64,000 nucleotides of DNA from Flaccisagitta enflata (GCA_965153355.1 OZ231126.1:73718001-73782000), one strand, 5' to 3'; shown: positions 52,899-63,840, counted from the stretch's first letter. Translations and numbers: made by a program. The notes: generated by a model not told the origin, from the sequence alone.

Positions 52899-53117
52899 AA
52901 CAAGGCCGGATACACGGCTACCGAAGTCGCGTGCGGGTGGGCAGGGGCCATATTTGAGGTCACCAGATCATTTGGGCAGGAGCAGTGAGGTCAAAGAAAT
53001 AAAATCATAAAAAAAAGTAAAGCGCGACCGACCGACCGACCGACCAACCAACCAACCGACTGACCAATCGACCGACGGACAAAGCGGGTTGTAGAGTCGC
53101 GTGCACGCGACTAAAAA
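52899..53117 (+). mobile_element. HLE-1, full-length copy (best consensus)
   Basis: AACAAGGCCGGATACACGGC, AGTCGCGTGCGGGTGGGCAG, GGTCACCAGATCATTTGGGC, AAATAAAATCATAAAAAAAA, GACC/AACC array, GTTGTAGAGTCGCGTGCACG, CGACTAAAAA. All parts intact, hairpin perfect. Confidence 0.9.
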
Positions 53118-53395
53118 GCGGGTATACCTTAATATTGGGTGCAGTCAAGCAGTGCTCCTCTGTTGTTCAACCACTTCATAGGAACATCTCCCAACGATCT
53201 TTGTCAACTCGCAAAATTCCTCGCGCCGTTTATGCTTTTTAGAAAATTCGTGTGTTTGCTTTGAGGCACAGAATGATCGTTAGTCTTGCTCGATGCTCGT
53301 GGCAACGTCCCAATCCGCGAGTTAAAGACTGAAACAAGACTCGCCAAGTTTGTTTAAGTCATAATGTACAAAACACCCCTGTTATGGATGAACAC

Positions 53396-53915
53396 TTTTT
53401 AGTCACATGCTATGCGACTCTACAAGAGGAAGGAAGAAGGAAGGAAGGAAGGAAGGAAGGAGGGAAGGTGGGAAAGAAGGAAGGAAGGAAGGAAGGAAGG
53501 AAGGAAGGAAGGAAGGAAGGAAGGAAGGAAGGAAAGAAGGAAGGAAGGAAGGAAGGAAGGAAGGAAGGAAGGAAGGAAGGAAGGAAGGAAGGAGGAAGGA
53601 GGGAAGGAGGGAAGAAGGAAGGGGGAAAAAAGGAAGGAAGGAAGGAAGGAAGGAAGGAAGGAAGGAAGGAAGGAAGGAAGGAAGGAAGGAGGAAGGAAGG
53701 AAGGAACGAGGGAAGGAGGGAAAGAAGGAAGGAAGGAAGGAAGGAACGAAGGAAGGATGACGAAAGATCGACTGATAAAGAGATCTCTGAGCATCACTGC
53801 CCCTGCCCAACCGTATTACAGCCACCGCCTTTCCTTTTACTGACCCTGCCCACCCATATTACTGCCCCTGCCCACCCGAAAGCGACTACCTATTGGTCGT
53901 GTTGCCGACCTTGTT
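53396..53915 (-). mobile_element. HLE-1 with the internal array replaced by (GGAA)n
   Basis: The hairpin end (TTTTTAGTCACATGCTATGC GACT) passes at 53424 into GGAA repeats to about 53757. Then come GCCCCTGCCCAACCGTATTA repeats (three copies of a body block), GAAAGCGACTACC and GACCTTGTT. The GTCN array is absent except for GATCGACTGATAAAG. Confidence 0.8.
53426..53757. repeat. (GGAA)n array inside HLE-1
   Basis: Mostly pure GGAA with GGGAAGG and GGAGG variants. Confidence 0.97.
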
Positions 53916-54171
53916 TCAAGTCACGACTCTTCACAGCTTGAAATTTATCTGTCTTCATCCACTATCTCTTACCTTGTCTAGAGCTTTGCATAGGCTTTTA
54001 CTCCGTGCCTCTGTTTTGTGATGAAACCATGGATATATGGATTGCGCAACATAATCTTATAATCAAACTAACAATCATCAGCAGATAACTGAAAAGTAGA
54101 AAAGACAAACCACAATCAAATGTCACATGTTTCTGTTTGAGTGCGTTTAAACTGTGTGTCTGAAAGAAGTT

Positions 54172-54498
54172 ACAGTGCAACCTCGCAAAAACAGATGTTA
54201 GGGGACAGACAAATTTCTATCTCATACAAACGAATTTCCGTAATTTGAGAATGGAAGTTACTTGACTGTTGTAGAACTGGTATATTGTATTGAGTGCAAA
54301 TTGTCATACAACTTGGAAATGCGAAATTGAGTACAAAGACGCATCTTTGTACTTTGTATGACAATTTGCACTCAATACAATAGGAATTTCCGTAATTGCC
54401 AATATCAAAGGAAACAACATGAAGGAACTCAGATTGAATAATGTTTATAGGTGGATCTCCACTACTCTTGGGTCCGTTATGGCAGGGTGACCTGTAAT
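54172..54498. mobile_element. Possible pogo-like element
   Basis: Left CAGTGCAACCTCGCAAAAAC and right end GGTCCGTTATGGCAGGGTGA CCTG with TA outside. The inner hairpin ATTGTATTGAGTGCAAATTG (54286) mirrors CAATTTGCACTCAATACAAT (split near 54362). Terminal match is imperfect. Confidence 0.45.
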
Positions 54499-54608
54499 TG
54501 TACTTTTTTGATATTTCTCGCGTGTCTCTCAGTGTCACTTTGTCTATGACTGTGAGTTGTTCTTCATCTCTCCCTGGCTAACGCTGTCGAACTCTTTTGG
54601 CATACCTG

Positions 54609-54736
54609 TTGTTTGTCGTTGGTCGTTTGTCGTCTGTCGTCTGTTGTCTGTTGTCTGTCGTCTGTCGTCTGTCGTCTGTCGTCTGTCGTCTGTCGTCTGT
54701 CGTCTGTCGTCTGTTGTCTGTCGTCTGTCGTCTGTC

Positions 54737-54785
<49 letters not shown>
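54609..54785. repeat. 7-bp (CGTCTGT)n array then (CT)n
   Basis: About 18 heptamers with TTGTCTGT variants, followed by 44 bp CT. Confidence 0.95.
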
Positions 54786-54787
<2 letters not shown>

Positions 54788-55577
54788 CCTCCCTTTTCAC
54801 CAGAGAAAAGTCAGGCGATATTGGATGCTGGCAATTCCTGCCTCGGGGTAATCTGCAATACGCCCTGGAGTGTTTTGAAGGCAGGACTAAAGAAATGCTA
54901 AGGGATGAATCCTACAGGCAGAGTGAAGTTTTTTTCGTCTTTAACGATTTGATTTTTTTTTTTTTTTGTTATTTCTTAATTCTCTTGACAACAATACTAA
55001 GTTTTTACTAACATGGTTGTAAGTACACGAACGGTAATGTTTGCGCGACTAAGTCTGCGTGTGTCGCCATTTTGCGCTTATGCGTGAAAAGAAACGTTTG
55101 GCTTCCAACCCTTAAGATAGTGCGTTTTTATAAATGAGTTGCTCGGTTTACCAGTCGCATTGTCCAGGAAAAAATCTTGCTTATGATTGCCCTCTTTGCA
55201 TTGTTCTGCGAATGAAAGGACGGGGGAAAGGAAATAAATAACCAAAGGATTATTCATTTACAATAACTTGTAATCTTCTTTCTGAAAACAGGAACAGCTA
55301 TGACAACAGCCCTATTTCCCGTTTTCATTTGAATACAGACAGGGAACAAATACATTCGATCCAAAGAAAGTAGGGCCAGTTTTAGCGCTTCCTAGCTGTT
55401 CTTAAACACAATAAACTTGAGACCACTGAACACAGAAAAAGAACTCAGAGCATGGTTAGATCCTTCCATCGTCATATAACTGACAACCCTGAATCCCTCT
55501 CTCCGTTACACCAACCTACCAAATAGTACCTTCCAATACAATAAAGGCGCCTAATCGCCGTAGGAAAAAAGTCGTAA

Positions 55578-55825
<248 letters not shown>

Positions 55826-55884
55826 TGAGACAGAGACCGAGAGACGTAGAGAGAGTGCTTGTTTTTGCATTTTTGACATGATCA

Positions 55885-55975
55885 CCATGGATAGACTGAT
55901 GGACCAACAGACCAACGGATGGACTGATGGATAGATTGACAAAGCCTCTTATAGATTCCACAACTAAAAGAGTGA
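55885..55975 (+). mobile_element. HLE-1-like 3' fragment, degenerate
   Basis: GATGGACCAACAGACCAACG array, CAAAGCCTCTTATAGATTCC and ACAACTAAAAG match the end of the 46318-46491 type. Confidence 0.5.
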
Positions 55976-56805
55976 GAGACTTTGCTACCAGCATGCACAA
56001 TCATCATCAGGGACAATATGAAGTTCAAATAGACTTCAATAACTTAATGCCTCATCTTTGGGTAAAATGGGAAAAATGCAAAAAATGCAAAAAGATTCAG
56101 AAAATCAAAGCTCCAAAATTATTGATCGCACAGAATTCTGCTTGGCGTCATCTGAAAGGGGAGATTCAGTTCTTTCTAAGCTACTAATTTCATGCGTAAT
56201 CTCATTCGGCCCCCAAAATTGATCAACTTCCCCAAACCACTCATGAGAAAAAAGGAAAATCAATTTCCACCGTAGGTCTCAAAAAGCCGAAGGTATTCTT
56301 TGACTTTTTTTCAAATTCACAGCGTACCATCATCTACCTGTTTCGCTACTTACCATGTTTCATTACCTTGTATGTCACATTATGAATCCTTTCCCCAATC
56401 ATACCTTTATCTCACCTACTCACTTCTAACATTCTACTACTTAAATGCCTGTAATCTTAATCTTGATCTTACTCTTAATCTTAATCTTAATCTTCATCGG
56501 AGTCTGTTAGTGTCAGTTGACAATTAGGACCTAAATTATTCAGGCGATGAAGACAAAGGTGCATGCGGACAAAACAAAAAATGAAACAAAAAAAAAAAAA
56601 AAAAAAAAAAAAACCAAAAAGAGATAAAAAATTACTACCGTAGCTCTCTTAGACTAACACGGTCAAGGTCACCAATTCACTTGACTCAACCCCGCCATTC
56701 TTTCTCATGTTAAACTCAATTATATATATATTTTCCACGCCTGCACATCGACCTTCTCCCCCACCCTTTACATTTAACCCCCCCCCCCCATCCAATAAAA
56801 CACAG
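55976..56805. other. No exon recognised upstream of the first PHLPP exon
   Basis: Contains a TTAATCTTAATCTTGATCTT run (56454-56498), a 28-base A run (56587-56614) and C runs near 56780. No segment matching a PH or RA domain was seen, so upstream exons are probably left of here or hard to recognise. Confidence 0.4.
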
Positions 56806-57754
56806 TTTAAAATCCTTGCATTTGGTGAACAATCGTCTGTGCTCCTTGCCTCAAGACATTTTACGCCTTCGCCGTCTTCGACTTCTCGATCTTTCCTTCA
56901 ACCAATTCGATCGTCAACTTCCGGTTCTCGTGGCCACGTTGACCGACGTCCGCGTCGCCGAAGTTGTCGCCGTCAATTTGGCTGGAAACCGCATCTCGAC
57001 CATCTCTCCGGAAGCTGCGGAGGCCATGAAGTTCGCTCGCGTCGTCGATTTGCGTCGGAACAATCTTCGCGTTTCTTTTTCGTCCACTTCCTCCTTCTCC
57101 TCCTCCTTTCCCCCTCCCGCTATTGCCCCGCCGCCATCGTCGACATCGTGTCCCACATCAGCATCTCCTTCCGTTCTCGACCGGTCTTGCTTCCAACCTC
57201 TTGTGCACGTGACTCAATTGGATGTAAGCGACAACCGAATCCGAGATTTGGATTTACGCGCTTTAACTTCCTTACGCGTTCTCAAACTCGAGCGAGCCGG
57301 ATTAGAGCGACTGCAAGCGAACGGCGGAGCGTTAACGCACGCGCATCTGCGCGGCAATCGATTAACGACGTTACGCGGGAGCGTGACGCCGACACCTTCG
57401 GCGCTGCTGCGTTTCGACGCCGACGAGAATAGTTTAACGGAATTGCCCGATTGGTTGAGCGATTGTCTGCGTTTGGAGTCGTTGTCGGCGTCGCGAAACA
57501 AACTGCGCCATCTGCCAGCGCGACTTTTCCTGCATCGCGACGCGGATTCGCCGCTGCGAAAACTCGATCTCAGTCATAACAAAATCGTTAAACTGCCGCG
57601 AGATCTCGGGGGAGGAGATGGCGGCGGCGGCGGCGAAGGGATGCCGCTGGAGGAATTGCTGCTGCAGGATAACCGCATCTCGACTCTGCCGTCGACTTTC
57701 TTTCTAAAAGCGCGCAAGTTGAAGGTTATCAATTTGACGAAAAATCAGCTGCAG
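56806..57754 (+). CDS. PHLPP-like LRR phosphatase, large LRR exon
   Basis: PHLPP proteins bind and dephosphorylate Akt and PKC through a PH-LRR-PP2C architecture. This 949-bp exon opens after AACACAG with one base of a split codon and reads LKSLHLVNNRLCSLPQDI, then about a dozen leucine-rich repeats. LDVSDNRIRDLDLRALTSL, LTELPDWLSDCLRLESL and PLEELLLQDNRISTLPS align in order with the PHLPP1/2 LRRs. Two low-complexity insertions stand out: a Ser/Pro-rich one (SFSSTSSFSSSFPPP) between repeats, and a Gly-rich one (GGGDGGGGGEG). It ends GCTGCAG|GTACGT in phase 0. GC content is far above the flanks. No start codon is expected here; the protein begins upstream. The family call is firm at the level of repeat order; orthology to PHLPP1 or PHLPP2 is not resolvable. 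Confidence 0.87.
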
Positions 57755-57881
57755 GTACGTCGTCATGGTGACAAAGTTGAAAACGCAAACTTGACGGTCT
57801 CTAGATACGCAAGATGCGTAAGTTAAGTAAAAAACACTCAACCTATCAATTTGTGGGAAAACGAGGGATTAGTGAATGATC

Positions 57882-58012
57882 TTTTTAGGTGCGACAAAGC
57901 ACCTCTATAATTGGCAGTGTCCGTTGGTCGGTCGGTCGGTTGGTCGGTCGGTTGGTAACGCATTCGTTCGAAGATCCACACGTCGCACCTTATTGGCCTA
58001 CTTGGCCTTGTT
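57882..58012 (-). mobile_element. HLE-3 element in the first PHLPP intron
   Basis: Minus strand: AACAAGGCCAAGTAGGCCAA, subterminal GGTGCGAC, short body, (GACC)n array, TATAGA, then the hairpin GGTGC-TTTGTC-GCACC and TAAAAA. Same plan as HLE-1 and HLE-2 with a different stem. Only one copy was found here, so the boundaries rest on the shared architecture. Confidence 0.65.
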
Positions 58013-58144
58013 TTTTCTTTCTCTTTTCAGGGAACTCAAATAAATTGTTTTTCCCAGGACAAACACTTTCTGAAAAAGTAGAAACTAAAAACAACAACCC
58101 AAAACACCTTTTTTTTATATTTTGTCCCTTCGTTTCTACATCAG

Positions 58145-58305
58145 ACACTTCCCACGTTCCCGTCTGAAGGGGATTCGAACCCACTGCAAGAAATCTACTT
58201 GAGTTTTAACAGACTGAGAGACGATTCCATCGTGACTCTCGCCTCTTGCAAGCACCTCAAAGTCCTTCATTTGGCTTCCAATCAAATCAAACACGTCGCA
58301 ACAGA
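58145..58305 (+). CDS. PHLPP-like LRR exon 2 of the visible set
   Basis: Acceptor TTTCTACATCAG|ACACTT, phase 0, continues the preceding exon as TLPTFPSEGDSNPLQEIYLS, NRLRDDSIVTLASCKHLKVL and HLASNQIKHVATE. The run 'NPLQEIYLSFNRLRDDSIV' matches the PHLPP segment with ILQELYLTNNSLTDKCV, including the unusual long gap between repeats. The donor chosen is ACAGA|GTCAGT, which leaves two bases and fits the one-base start of the next exon. A GA microsatellite begins 14 bp inside the intron. Confidence 0.85.
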
Positions 58306-58318
58306 GTCAGTTGGCCGA

Positions 58319-58505
<187 letters not shown>

Positions 58506-58914
58506 AGCATAGCAACGAAACCCTAAAAGTTTTGGCAGCCTTTCACAGAGAGGCTGAGGAAATGGAACGGAATCTTGTCCCCTAGTGTATCACTCGCCGC
58601 TTTATGTGCCTTTGTAGTAGACTAGTAGTTTGTGATTTTTCTGACTGATGCTTGAATTGTCGCATTTTATGTTGACGAATATAATCCCAATAATAATAAT
58701 AATAGTAAACAGACAGATAAACAGACAGACAGACAAACAGACAGACAAACAGACTGACAGAGACAAGCAGACATGCGGACATAGACAAATAAATGAAGAC
58801 ACACATAGCCAGAATGATAGACAAGTGACGGAGACAGAGTCACAGACAGTGAATATTTGTTCTAAGTGTAAATGAACAAGGCCAACACCTATAAGTCGCG
58901 TGCGAGACTTACTT

Positions 58915-60228
58915 AATCATATAATCGCCTAATTATAGAAGAACGTTATTTCCTGTAATGACGATAATGACAATAATTACCTATGATTTCATATGGACCA
59001 ATGATTACCTATAATGACGTATGATTATCCATAATTACCTATAATAACATAATGACCTATAATTACCTATAATGACCTATGATTACCTATCATTACCTAA
59101 AATTACCCATAATTAAATAATGACCTATAAGTACCTATAAAGACCTATGATTACCTATAATTTCATATGGACCAATGATTATATAATGACGTATGATTAC
59201 CCATAATTACCTATTATAAGATAATGACCTATAATTACCTATAATGACCTATGATTACCTATAATTACCTATAATTGCTTAATGACCTATAATTACCTAT
59301 GATTAGCTATAATTACCCATAACTGAATAATGACCTATAATTACCTAAAATTGTCTATTGACATATAATTACCTATAATGACCTATAATTACCTATCATT
59401 ACTTATAATTACATAATGACCTATAATTGCCTTTAATGACCTTTGATTACCTATAATTACCCATAATTGCATAAATACCTTTAATAACCAATAATTACCT
59501 AAAATGACCTATAATGACCTATAATGACCTATAATTACCTATCATTACAAAATGACCTATAACTACCTATAATTACCTATATTTACCTATTATTATCTAC
59601 AATTACATAATGACCTATAATTGCCAATAATGACCTATAATTGCATAATGACCTATAATTACCTATTATGACCTATAATTACCTATAATTATATAATGAC
59701 CTATAATTACCTATAATTACCTATAATGGCCTATAATTTCCTATTATTACCTATAAGTACATACTGACCAATAATGACCTATAATTGCATAATAACCTAT
59801 AATTACCTATTATTACCTATAATGACCTATAATTGCATAATAACCTATAATTGCAAAATAACCTATAATTACCTATAATGGCCTATAATTTCCTATAATT
59901 ACCTATGAGTAGATACTGACCAATAATGACCTATAATTGCATAATAATCTGTAATTACCTATAATTACCTATAATGACCTATAATTGCATAATAACCCAT
60001 AATTACCTTTAATTACCTATAATCACCTATAATGACCTATTATTACCTATAATTACCTATATTTACCTATAATGACCTATGATTGCATAGTAACCTATAA
60101 TTACCTATAATGACCTATGATTACCTTTAATGACCTATGATTACCTGTAATTGCATAATGACCTATAATGACCCATAATTACCTATGATTACCCAAAATT
60201 GCATTATGACCTATAATTGCCTATAATT
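58915..60228 (+). repeat. 10-bp minisatellite ACCTATAATK, about 130 units
   Basis: Units ACCTATAATT and ACCTATAATG alternate irregularly, with GCATAATGACC and ACATAATGACC variants forming a loose higher-order pattern. It begins right after the HLE-1 5' end, whose own sequence ACACCTATAAGTCGCG contains the unit's core. Confidence 0.95.
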
Positions 60229-60235
60229 ATGTTAA

Positions 60236-60630
60236 TAAAAATTGACTTATACTGCCTTAAATTGACTTATACTGAGTTAAACTGACTTAAATTGACTTGA
60301 ATTTACTTAAAATGACTCAAAATGACCTAGATTGTCTTAAATTGACTAAAATTCAATAAGGACTCAAATGACTTAATTTGACTTAAATTTGACATAAACT
60401 GACTAAAATTGACTTATACTGCCTTAAATTGACTGAGTTAAACTGACTTAAATTGACTTTAATTTACTTAAAATGACTGAAAATGACATAGATTGACTTA
60501 AATTGACTAAAATTCAATAATGACTCAAATGACTTATTTTGACCTAAAGTGACTTTGAATGACTTAAAATGACTTAAAATGATCTAATTTGACTCAAAAT
60601 GACTTAATTGACTTAAAATGACCTGATAGG
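60236..60630 (+). repeat. 10-bp minisatellite TGACTTAAAW
   Basis: Units such as TGACTTAAAT and TGACTTATAC. A longer unit of about 180 bp (from ACTTATACTGCCTTAAATTG) is present twice, near 60244 and 60414. Confidence 0.93.
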
Positions 60631-60787
60631 AATAAAATGAATAAAAAAAGTAAAATGGGGACCGACGGACGGACAAAGCGGGGTATAGAGTCGCGTTCAC
60701 GCGACTAAAAAGTGAAGGCCTGAACTAAGAGATGCAAGAAGAAATGAAACGCGAATTAAACAACTTAGTCCATCTTTTTTCTTTCAG

Positions 60788-60936
60788 ATACCTCATCAAA
60801 TTACAATTCCTGCAAGAGTTAAATCTATCGGAAAATCTCATCAAGCGCTTTCCCAACTGCTTGCATTTAATGGAAAAGTTACACGTTTTGAAGTTACATT
60901 CAAACTTGATTGAAAAGCTGCCGAAACAAACATCTG
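60788..60936 (+). CDS. PHLPP-like LRR exon 3 of the visible set
   Basis: Acceptor TTTTTTCTTTCAG|ATACC; the first base completes a Glu codon with the previous exon, giving EYLIKLQFLQELNLSENLIK, then RFPNCLHLMEKLHVLKLHSN and LIEKLPKQTS. It aligns with the PHLPP stretch KLEELEEIDLSGNKLKAIP and the following HSN-containing repeat, without gaps. Donor CATCTG|GTGAGT, leaving one base. Length 149 bp fits both phases (1 + 147 + 1). Confidence 0.87.
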
Positions 60937-61595
60937 GTGAGTAGTACAGTACGATGGGAGCAATGAGGACCTCAGATGGAGGGTCATTTCCTGCTGCACT
61001 ATTTTAATGAAGTACAGTAGATCTAGACTTAAGGGACGAGAGGTGGCCAATATGAACTTACAGAGGCAGCTTTATCTGGCCTGGGAGGTGCCAACAATAA
61101 TCCAATGAGCACCAAATATCTCCAACAGTCTCCATCACCTACTTACAACGTAGACCAAATAAGCAAAATATAATCTTCAAATTGGTACATATTCTGAAGA
61201 CCCTAGACCTTCAAAATCTGAACAAATTAGAGTTTTGGGTAAAGTAGATACATACTAAGGACTGTCCGATTTCAGACTTTCACTGGGTGGTTCATGACAG
61301 ATCAACCAAACTGAAAACCCTTAAAAAAATAGAATTTGCTCTTTTTTGTGTAAAGGTACCCCTTGGGGAGATATTCAAGAATCCAAGAGATTTTTGCTCT
61401 CGGACCCATATTTTGGGTTTTAGAGGGGTTTGAAATTTTGACCCCCCAAGTACCCCCAGAACTTTAAATAGCTTAATCTAAGCCATTTTTTTAGTAAAAG
61501 GACAATCTTGGTGTCAATCTTCTTGTATTAGCCCAAAGAATCTATTGGGAAAAAAATTTGAACAAAAAAAAATCATTTTGAGGGTTTTTACCCCT
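60937..61595. other. PHLPP intron sequence, no recognised element
   Basis: AT-rich; the phrase CCCCTTGGGG and several CCC/GGG blocks near 61360-61450 resemble the neighbouring GGGGTAATACCCA array in style. Confidence 0.4.
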
Positions 61596-61692
61596 AGAGG
61601 TAATACCCAGGGGTAATACCCAGGGGTACCCAGGGGTAATACTCAGGAGTAATACCCAGGGGTAATACCCAGGGGTAATACCCAGGGGTACC
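61596..61692 (+). repeat. 13-bp minisatellite GGGGTAATACCCA
   Basis: Seven to eight copies. Each is a near-palindrome (GGGTAATACCC). Confidence 0.93.
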
Positions 61693-61844
61693 TAGTACGT
61701 AGAAATTTTTTTTAAAAAGTTGGAAAAATATTCTTCTATGTGTGTGGTTTTATATTCAAGAATAAAAAAAGTGGTACCTCTGCACCTTAATACAAAAAAA
61801 ATAACAAAAATGGGTGGAAAAGCCTATTTTTCAGTATTTTCATT

Positions 61845-61847
<3 letters not shown>

Positions 61848-61895
<48 letters not shown>

Positions 61896-61908
61896 TCTAC
61901 TCTACACC

Positions 61909-61944
<36 letters not shown>
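61848..61944. repeat. (CT)n and poly-A at the edge of an HLE-1 copy
   Basis: CT at 61848-61892, then 35 A at 61910-61944, where the HLE-1 hairpin should be. Confidence 0.9.
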
Positions 61945-61947
<3 letters not shown>

Positions 61948-62133
61948 ACACCCCGCTTTGTCGGTCCGTCCGTCGGTCCGTCCGTTGGTCTGTCGGTCCA
62001 TCTGTCACACTTTACTTTTTCGGCGTTATTGGGGGTTTTGGCCTTAATGCTCATGCCCAAATGCTCCACTGACCTTAATTATGGCCCCTGCCCACCCGCA
62101 CGCGACTGGGTTAGCCGTGTATCCGGCCTTGTT
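61945..62133 (-). mobile_element. HLE-1 lacking its 3' hairpin
   Basis: TCTACACCCCGCTTTGTCGG, (GTCC)n array, standard body with CCCAAATGCTCCACTGACC, GCCCACCCGCACGCGACTGG and CCGGCCTTGTT. The hairpin is replaced by a poly-A run. Confidence 0.8.
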
Positions 62134-62230
62134 TCTCTCCATTGTCTCTTCTCGACCTCTCCCTCTCTTCTCCTTGCTAATCCCAGCCTTGATTATGGCC
62201 ATTGTGTATTGGCGGTCTGTCTCGATGATC

Positions 62231-62244
62231 TGCCTGTTTGTCTA

Positions 62245-62287
<43 letters not shown>

Positions 62288-62290
62288 CGG
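62231..62290. repeat. (CTGT)n
   Basis: Pure CTGT. Confidence 0.95.
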
Positions 62291-62584
62291 CGGTCTGTCT
62301 CGGTGTTGCACACTGGATATCGATCAACGGTACAGGAAGGAGTCTTGGTCAGTCTGTCCGACCCGGGTCGATTTTTGCGGTGGTTAACTGCATGTGGCCT
62401 CTATGTATAACGTAATACAGTTTCACCCCAAGAGTAATGGGGATTGGCTAATATCAGCTAAAATTCTTTGATTTCTTCATTTCAAATAAATCAGTCCTGC
62501 ATTGTTGACAATGATTAAAGGTTTGATTAATAATGATGGAACTGATTTACTCGTTTAGGGTGTTTCACATCATTGAAGAGAAAA

Positions 62585-63033
62585 AACAAGGCTGGATACA
62601 CGGCAACCATAGTCGCGTGCGGGTGGGCAGGGGCAGTACTTGAGTAACTAAAGCACTTGGGCAAGAGCAGTGAGGCCAAAGACCGCAAAAATATAAAAAA
62701 AGTAAAATGGGGACCGACCGACCAACCAACCAACTAACCGTCCGACCGACCGACGGACGGACAAAGCGGGGTGTACTATCTTCGCCGAAAGAAACGCAGC
62801 AGTTTTAAAAATAGCATCATTTTTGGAAGAGTATTGCTCCTAAACGAGTAAAGCTACAGACCCCAGATTGGTCCCATTTTAAAGCCCTCCTTTAAATCTT
62901 CAAAATGGGACCAATCTGAGAAGTGTAGCTTTATACGTTAAAAAACAGCATTCTTCCAAAGTTGATGCTATTTCTATGACTGCTGCGTTACTTTTGGCGA
63001 AGATAGTAGTGTCGCGTAGCACGCGACTAAAAA
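62585..63033 (+). mobile_element. HLE-1 interrupted by a TA-flanked MITE
   Basis: AACAAGGCTGGATACACGGC through the GACC array to GCGGGGTGTA, then a 231-bp insert, then GTGTCGCGTAGCACGCGACT and AAAAA. Both halves are in order and the hairpin is intact. Confidence 0.88.
62776..63006. mobile_element. MITE nested in HLE-1
   Basis: Ends CTATCTTCGCCGAAAGAAAC and GTTACTTTTGGCGAAGATAG (inverted, few mismatches), TA at 62774-62775 and 63007-63008. The centre is the hairpin with GATTGGTCCCATTTTAAAG and AAAATGGGACCAATC. Confidence 0.88.
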
Positions 63034-63056
63034 TCAAAATAAGATCAAATCCCGTT

Positions 63057-63600
63057 TTTGGGCAGCGGCCCCGAAGGGGACGAGGTCCTGTAAAACACAG
63101 GGGGACTTTCGTTTGTCCCCCCCAGGCCCTCTCAGGCCTGAAATCTGCCCTATCAGGCCTGAAATCTGCCCTATCAGGCCTGAAATCTGCCCTATCAGGC
63201 CTGACATCTACCCTCTCAGGCCTGAAATCTGCCCTCTCAAGCCTTGAATTGGCCCTCTCAGGCCTGAAATCTGCCCTCAGGCTTGCAATCTGTCCTCTCA
63301 GGCCTCAAATCTGCCCTCTCAGGCAGATTCAGGGCTTGAGAGGGCAGATTTCAGGCCTGAGAGGGTAGATTTCAGGTCTGATAGGGCAGATTTCATGCCT
63401 GATAGGGCAAACTTCAGGCCTGAGAGAGCCTGGGGGAGATGAACGGACGGCAGAACGGACGGACGGATGAACCAAAGTCCCCCTGTGTTCTACAGGACTT
63501 TGTCCCCTTTGGGGCCGCTACCCTGCTTCCTCTCACTCTAATTCACAAATTTCCAAAGCAGGGCAATGGGTATCGCTGACCACATATTGCCCTTGGGCGA
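63057..63600. mobile_element. PAL element, complete
   Basis: Left terminus GGGCAGCGGCCCCGAAGGGG with ACACAGGGGGACTTTCGTTT; about eleven CAGGCCTGAAATCTGCCCTA units which invert near 63322; right terminus AAAGTCCCCCTGTGTTCTAC, then TTTGGGGCCGCTACCCTGC and the outer end GGGTATCGCTGACCACATAT. Confidence 0.82.
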
Positions 63601-63607
63601 CCTGTTC

Positions 63608-63755
63608 AAACTGATCGGTAGGTTGGTCACACTTTACTTTTTTTTATGATTTTATTTCTTGGACCTCACTGCTCCTGCCCAAATGGTCTGGTGACCTTGA
63701 ACATGGCCCCTGCCCACCCGCACGCGACTTCGGTAGCCGTGTATCCGGCCTTGTT
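63608..63755 (-). mobile_element. HLE-1 lacking its 3' part
   Basis: From GATCGGTAGGTTGGTCACAC through ATGATTTTATTTCTTGGACC to GTGTATCCGGCCTTGTT. Joined at the left to the PAL outer end. Confidence 0.75.
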
Positions 63756-63840
63756 GATCTAAAAAAAGTTTGCGCAACATCTTTGAGCAAAAAGAATGTT
63801 TTTGATGCTAGAAAGGATCGTTTATTGACTCGGGTTTCAG

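Larger units (their letters stand above)
58875..60711 (+). mobile_element. HLE-1 swollen to 1.84 kb by AT-rich minisatellites
   Basis: 5' end AACAAGGCCAACACCTATAA with GTCGCGTGCGAG; 3' end with AAAAAAAGTAAAATGGGGAC, GACGGACGGAC, GGTATAGAGTCGCG and the hairpin GTCGCGTTCACGCGAC followed by TAAAAA. Between are two tandem arrays unlike any other HLE-1 body. It lies in the second visible PHLPP intron, 76 bp before the next exon. Confidence 0.8.

Noticed and set aside
56816-57826. Taking the LRR segment as a single-exon gene starting at 56816
   Set aside because: That start is a TTG within an LRR; the repeat continues upstream to an AG acceptor at 56805, and the frame past 57754 leaves the LRR pattern at a GTACGT donor.
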